Positions 13,206 to 15,959 of a DNA stretch of 15,959 nt are shown here, in pieces. Position numbers and translations under genes: made by a program. This DNA comes from JAOUEE01 sp051011595 (GTDB lineage: Bacteria > Actinomycetota > Acidimicrobiia > Acidimicrobiales > SHLQ01), in contig JBPCTQ010000395.1 of NCBI GenBank assembly GCA_051011595.1, positions 1 to 15,959 on the forward strand, in the 5' to 3' direction. The notes beneath the pieces were generated by a model. It saw only the letters and a program-made list of their open reading frames with translations. It was not told where the DNA came from and did not search any database. Each line of letters starts with the position of its first letter. Position 1 is the stretch's first letter.

Positions 13206-13550
13206 TCAACGACGGGCCACGGCCTCGACCTCGACCAGCGCACCGATGGGCAACCCGGCCACCGCCACCGCGGAGCGGGCGGGGCGATGATCACCGAAGG
13301 CAGCGACGTAGACCTCGTTGACCGGGCCGTAGTCGGCCATGTCGCTCAGGAAAACCGTGGTTTTGACCACATCGCTCATCGACGCTCCCTCGGACTCGAG
13401 TAATCCGGCCAGGTTGGCCAAGGCCTGCTCGGCCTGAGCCGTCACGCCCCCGTCGACCAACGCACCATCGCGGAGGCCGACCTGACCCGACACGAACAAC
13501 AGATCACCGGAAACGACGATCGGAGTGTAAGGACCGAGGGGTTTGGGCAT
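13206..13550 (-). CDS. RidA (YjgF/YER057c/UK114) family protein
   Basis: The 114-residue protein has full family length. Members of the true RidA subgroup hydrolyse reactive enamine/imine intermediates released by pyridoxal-phosphate enzymes; other subgroups act in catabolic pathways. Recognisable blocks are FVSGQVGLRDG (19-29, Ser21), TTVFLSDMADYGPVNEVY (64-81, Asn78), and HRPARSAVAV (88-97) with Arg92 in the position of the catalytic arginine of E. coli RidA, followed by the VEVEAVA strand. The cysteine that follows this arginine in E. coli RidA is alanine here. GGAG lies 5 nt before the ATG. It starts 17 nt after the stop of the large Vps62-like gene on the same strand, so the two are probably co-transcribed, though the functional link is unclear. 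Confidence 0.92.
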   Translation of the reverse strand: MPKPLGPYTPIVVSGDLLFVSGQVGLRDGALVDGGVTAQAEQALANLAGLLESEGASMSDVVKTTVFLSDMADYGPVNEVYVAAFGDHRPARSAVAVAGLPIGALVEVEAVARR

Positions 13551-13567
13551 GGGGGCTCCGATGACAA

Positions 13568-15481
13568 CTACACAGCGACCGGTTCGTCGGCCTCGGCCGC
13601 GGTTGCGGCCACCCGGTCACCGTAGAGCAGCGTGTAGGCCGCGGCGGCCAACGGCACCAACAAGGCGTACACGCCGGCGGTCACGATGTTGAACCCCCAC
13701 AGAGGCAGACCGCTGACCAGGACCAGGACCAGGAACCCGACCACGAAGGCGCTGATCGCCACCACTCCGTTGATGAGCAACACCATCACGGCGGTGTGCA
13801 GCCACCGCCCCTCGACCAGGCGGGCGCTGCGGCGGAGGGCACCACGGCCGTCGGTGCCGTCGAGCATCACCGCCTGGGCGAGGAACTGGTAGCGCACCAG
13901 CAGCCAGATCCCGATGGGCACACCAATCACGGTGATCAACAACAACCCCACCAGGATCACGGTCCGGACAATCGCACCACAGAGTGGCTTCCACCGGGAC
14001 AGGACGGCAGCGTACGCAGCTCGGGCGTCGACGGTCCTGCCTTCGTCGGCTGCGTTCATCGTCACGCACACGGCGGCTTGCACGAAGGTGGCGCCGATCA
14101 CGTTGGCCAGGCCACCGACCAGGAAAGCCAGCAACGCCCCCAACGAGCTGTTCTCGTCGACGAGAACGATCAGGGCGCTCACCCCGGCCAACTGCGAGAT
14201 CAGCCCGAGCACCAGCGCCGTGAACAGGGTGAGTGGTAGAAACGCCAAACCGATGGCGATGAATGTCCCCGGTCGGCGGCGGTAGGCGACCGAAGCGGCA
14301 CCGAGCACCTGCCCGGCGCGGCGCGGCGCCCGCAGTGGTGCCGGGTCGCGGGGGGCCCAGGAGGTTCGCCGGATCAGGAACAGCCCCACCCCCACGGCCA
14401 CCAAAACGGTGATCAGCACCTGGAGGGGATCGCTGAGGTACTGGATCAACAACCCCGACCCCCACTCGACCACATCGCAGAACCCGGTGACAATCGATGA
14501 CGACAACGATTCACCGGCCGGGATGATGACACTGTCGGAGCGAAGGTCTTCGTGCCAGCTGACCGGCTCGAGGTAACGGGGTTTCGCCGCCGGCCCGGTG
14601 GGGCCGTTGAACGGCCCGTCGTGGCGTTCACCCCACCGTCCCTCGAAGGCCAACCACGCGAACGGGTCGTCGGGTCCCGTCGGTGCGTCGGGGAGTAGCA
14701 CCACCTCGGCATCGACGCGCCGCGATGGTCCGTCGGTGTTGTCGCATCCGAAACCCTCGCTGCCGCTGCGCCCGAGATACACCGCCGACGAGTAGTAGCT
14801 GGCATGGGAGCCGGCCGACGGATACACCACCGGTCGACCGTCGATCTTCTCGACCTTGTCGTCGTCCCATTCGGCCCGCTCGCCGCCCTCGTGTTGGGCA
14901 TAACCCACCCGAGCCGGTCCCACGGTGAGGGCTTCGGAGACGCTGGCGGCATCGAAGAGCAGCTGGGTGAACTCCCAGTCGGTCTCGTGTTTGTTGTTCC
15001 AGTCGTTGTAGTACCAGAACGTCCAGTACTGGACGGCCAGCTGGTCGAGGTGTCCGGCCTCCCGCACGACATGGGCATAGACCACGGCGGGTTGATCGTC
15101 GCGATAGCGCTTGAAATCCCGCTCGTAGTTGCACCCCGGCGACAGGGAGAGACCCGGGTACTCGAGATAGAAGGTCTCACCCAGCCCGTACAGATCGGCG
15201 GCCGACGGTCCGAATCCCACCACCGGATCGCCCGGGCTCACCTGGCGCAGCGCGATCTCATCGTTGTCGAGGACGATCTCGACCGACGTCGGTTCGTACT
15301 GCTCGCCGTCGGCATCACACTCGGCTTCCTGTGCCTTCAGCAGGTAGACGGGAGCCCATCGTTCGGCCAGCTCCTGTTCGAGGTCCGCCTCCTCATCGCC
15401 CGACTGGGCGTGGGCCGGTGTAGAGGTCATCACCACAGCCAGCACCACGACGAGCGCCAACAGGACACGCCACCGACACAT
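13568..15481 (-). CDS. Exported Vps62-like protein fused to multi-pass membrane domain
   Basis: The 637-residue protein has a signal peptide (MCRWRV then a hydrophobic core, likely cut after AHA at 25). An extracytoplasmic domain (about 30-320) has features of Vps62-related proteins: YWTFWYYNDWNN (152-163), HETDWEFTQ (165-173), QHEGGERAEWDDD (196-208), VVYPSAGSHASYY (218-230), and FEGRWGERHDGPFNGPTGP (279-297). A first membrane helix follows (about 353-371), then a cytoplasmic loop, and about five more hydrophobic segments (407-431, 448-472, 504-530, 562-590, 597-620) resembling the polytopic domain beside bacterial glycerophosphodiester phosphodiesterases. Function is unknown; the Vps62 fold in bacteria is often in cell-surface or lytic proteins. 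ATG 15481 is preferred, but GTG 15499, six codons upstream with GAGGG before it, is also possible. It precedes the RidA gene by 17 nt. Confidence 0.82.
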   Translation of the reverse strand: MCRWRVLLALVVVLAVVMTSTPAHAQSGDEEADLEQELAERWAPVYLLKAQEAECDADGEQYEPTSVEIVLDNDEIALRQVSPGDPVVGFGPSAADLYGLGETFYLEYPGLSLSPGCNYERDFKRYRDDQPAVVYAHVVREAGHLDQLAVQYWTFWYYNDWNNKHETDWEFTQLLFDAASVSEALTVGPARVGYAQHEGGERAEWDDDKVEKIDGRPVVYPSAGSHASYYSSAVYLGRSGSEGFGCDNTDGPSRRVDAEVVLLPDAPTGPDDPFAWLAFEGRWGERHDGPFNGPTGPAAKPRYLEPVSWHEDLRSDSVIIPAGESLSSSIVTGFCDVVEWGSGLLIQYLSDPLQVLITVLVAVGVGLFLIRRTSWAPRDPAPLRAPRRAGQVLGAASVAYRRRPGTFIAIGLAFLPLTLFTALVLGLISQLAGVSALIVLVDENSSLGALLAFLVGGLANVIGATFVQAAVCVTMNAADEGRTVDARAAYAAVLSRWKPLCGAIVRTVILVGLLLITVIGVPIGIWLLVRYQFLAQAVMLDGTDGRGALRRSARLVEGRWLHTAVMVLLINGVVAISAFVVGFLVLVLVSGLPLWGFNIVTAGVYALLVPLAAAAYTLLYGDRVAATAAEADEPVAV

Positions 15482-15560
15482 CGCCGAGTCTCGCGTCACG
15501 TCGTCTGCACCCTCGAGCTGCTCCAGTCCGGCGACCGCTCCGCCGCTGAGCCCAACCGTA

Positions 15561-15584
15561 CCCACCCACCGGCCGATGGGTGGG
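15561..15584 (-). terminator. Hairpin terminator after the molybdenum hydroxylase gene
   Basis: CCCACCCA (15561-15568) pairs perfectly with TGGGTGGG (15577-15584) around an 8-nt loop. It lies 3 nt downstream of the minus-strand stop at 15588, where a terminator is expected, and separates this gene from the Vps62-like gene. No U-run is present. Confidence 0.6.
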
Positions 15585-15587
15585 ACG

Positions 15588-15959
15588 TCAGCCCGTGGGC
15601 CAGTCCTGGGGACAGCCACGATCGAGCCAGGTGGCGGCGGCCACCGCGGCGAAGACTGCGTCGGAGCCGTTCACCGCCGGACCGGGGTCGTCGATGATGG
15701 TGACCTCGATGGGTGGAGTGTCGATGGCCCGCAGGATGCCGAAGGATCGCACGGTCAGATCGCCGATGGTGCCGTCATCGGCCACGGCCAACCCCTCCGA
15801 AGTGACCCAGCTGTAGGCCATGTGGGCCGCGCCGATGCAGTAGCTCCGTAGCACCACGGAATCGAGCACATCGCCTGCGCCGACCTTGACCGCGATGGCG
15901 TCGTCGGTGACCTCGGCTTCGGCCCAACCCGCTTCGGGTGCGTGGACCCGTTCGTTCTC
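15588..15959 (-). CDS. Xanthine dehydrogenase-family molybdopterin-binding subunit, C-terminal fragment
   Basis: The minus-strand frame is open from the right edge to the stop at 15588, giving the last 123 residues of a larger protein. The order of motifs is that of the C-terminus of the large molybdenum-cofactor subunit of xanthine dehydrogenase/aldehyde oxidase enzymes: an acidic AEVTDD lead, GDVLDSVVLRSYCIGAAHMA, the WVTSEGLAV strand, LTVRSFGILRAIDTPPIEV, and the cofactor-binding NGSDAVFAAVAAATW with a WP ending. These enzymes hydroxylate purines, aldehydes or related heterocycles with water as the oxygen source. The substrate cannot be told because the active-site Glu region near this end matches the family generally and the rest lies outside the window. 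An apparent GTG start at 15869 is only an internal valine. Confidence 0.9.
   Translation of the reverse strand, partial: ENERVHAPEAGWAEAEVTDDAIAVKVGAGDVLDSVVLRSYCIGAAHMAYSWVTSEGLAVADDGTIGDLTVRSFGILRAIDTPPIEVTIIDDPGPAVNGSDAVFAAVAAATWLDRGCPQDWPTG

Noticed and set aside
15482..15619. Upstream extension of the Vps62-like gene
   Set aside because: It would put 46 extra residues before a good signal peptide and run through the hairpin after the molybdenum hydroxylase gene.

Overview
The window looks like a high-GC actinobacterial chromosome segment, and an Acidimicrobiia-type organism is my best guess. The basis is the strong G/C bias at third codon positions, frequent GTG starts, several genes without a Shine-Dalgarno sequence but with a TANNNT hexamer 6-9 nt before the start (typical of leaderless actinobacterial mRNAs), a GlnR-type regulator, and a type II glutamine synthetase beside a type I enzyme. 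No rRNA, tRNA, insertion sequence, phage gene or CRISPR array was seen. No gene-free stretch exceeds about 210 bases.

Layout. (1) 1-2032: a gene start running off the left edge, a membrane-anchored secreted protein (minus strand), then a divergent M23 peptidase-like protein. (2) 2037-5394, minus strand: a phosphosignalling and cell-surface group made of an FHA/helix-turn-helix protein, a membrane-anchored SGNH-like protein, and a transmembrane Ser/Thr kinase with an extracellular SH3-like domain. (3) 5544-8310, plus strand: two paralogous exported proteins built from three cysteine-paired repeats. The first also has an N-terminal neocarzinostatin-like domain. Both share an upstream sequence block that recurs before the secreted-protein gene at 991. 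(4) 8384-11635: a nitrogen-assimilation cluster with glnII on the minus strand and, divergent from it, glnA overlapping glnR by four bases. The glnII/glnA intergenic region holds four 5-mers phased at 11 bp that match the actinobacterial GlnR half-site pattern. (5) 11640-13198: a 26-bp tandem repeat, a ferritin-like diiron protein with a promoter-overlapping inverted repeat, and a 63-residue membrane protein. (6) 13206-15959, minus strand: a RidA-family protein, a large exported Vps62-like/multi-TM protein just upstream of it in a likely operon, and the C-terminal end of a xanthine dehydrogenase-type molybdenum hydroxylase running off the right edge.

Working together (inference): glnII, glnA and glnR form a compact ammonium-assimilation module in which the regulator sits beside, and probably acts on, the shared promoter region of the two synthetases. 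The kinase could phosphorylate partners read by the FHA protein, whose C-terminal helix-turn-helix could pass the signal to DNA. The least familiar material is the pair of Cys-paired repeat proteins and their shared upstream motif.
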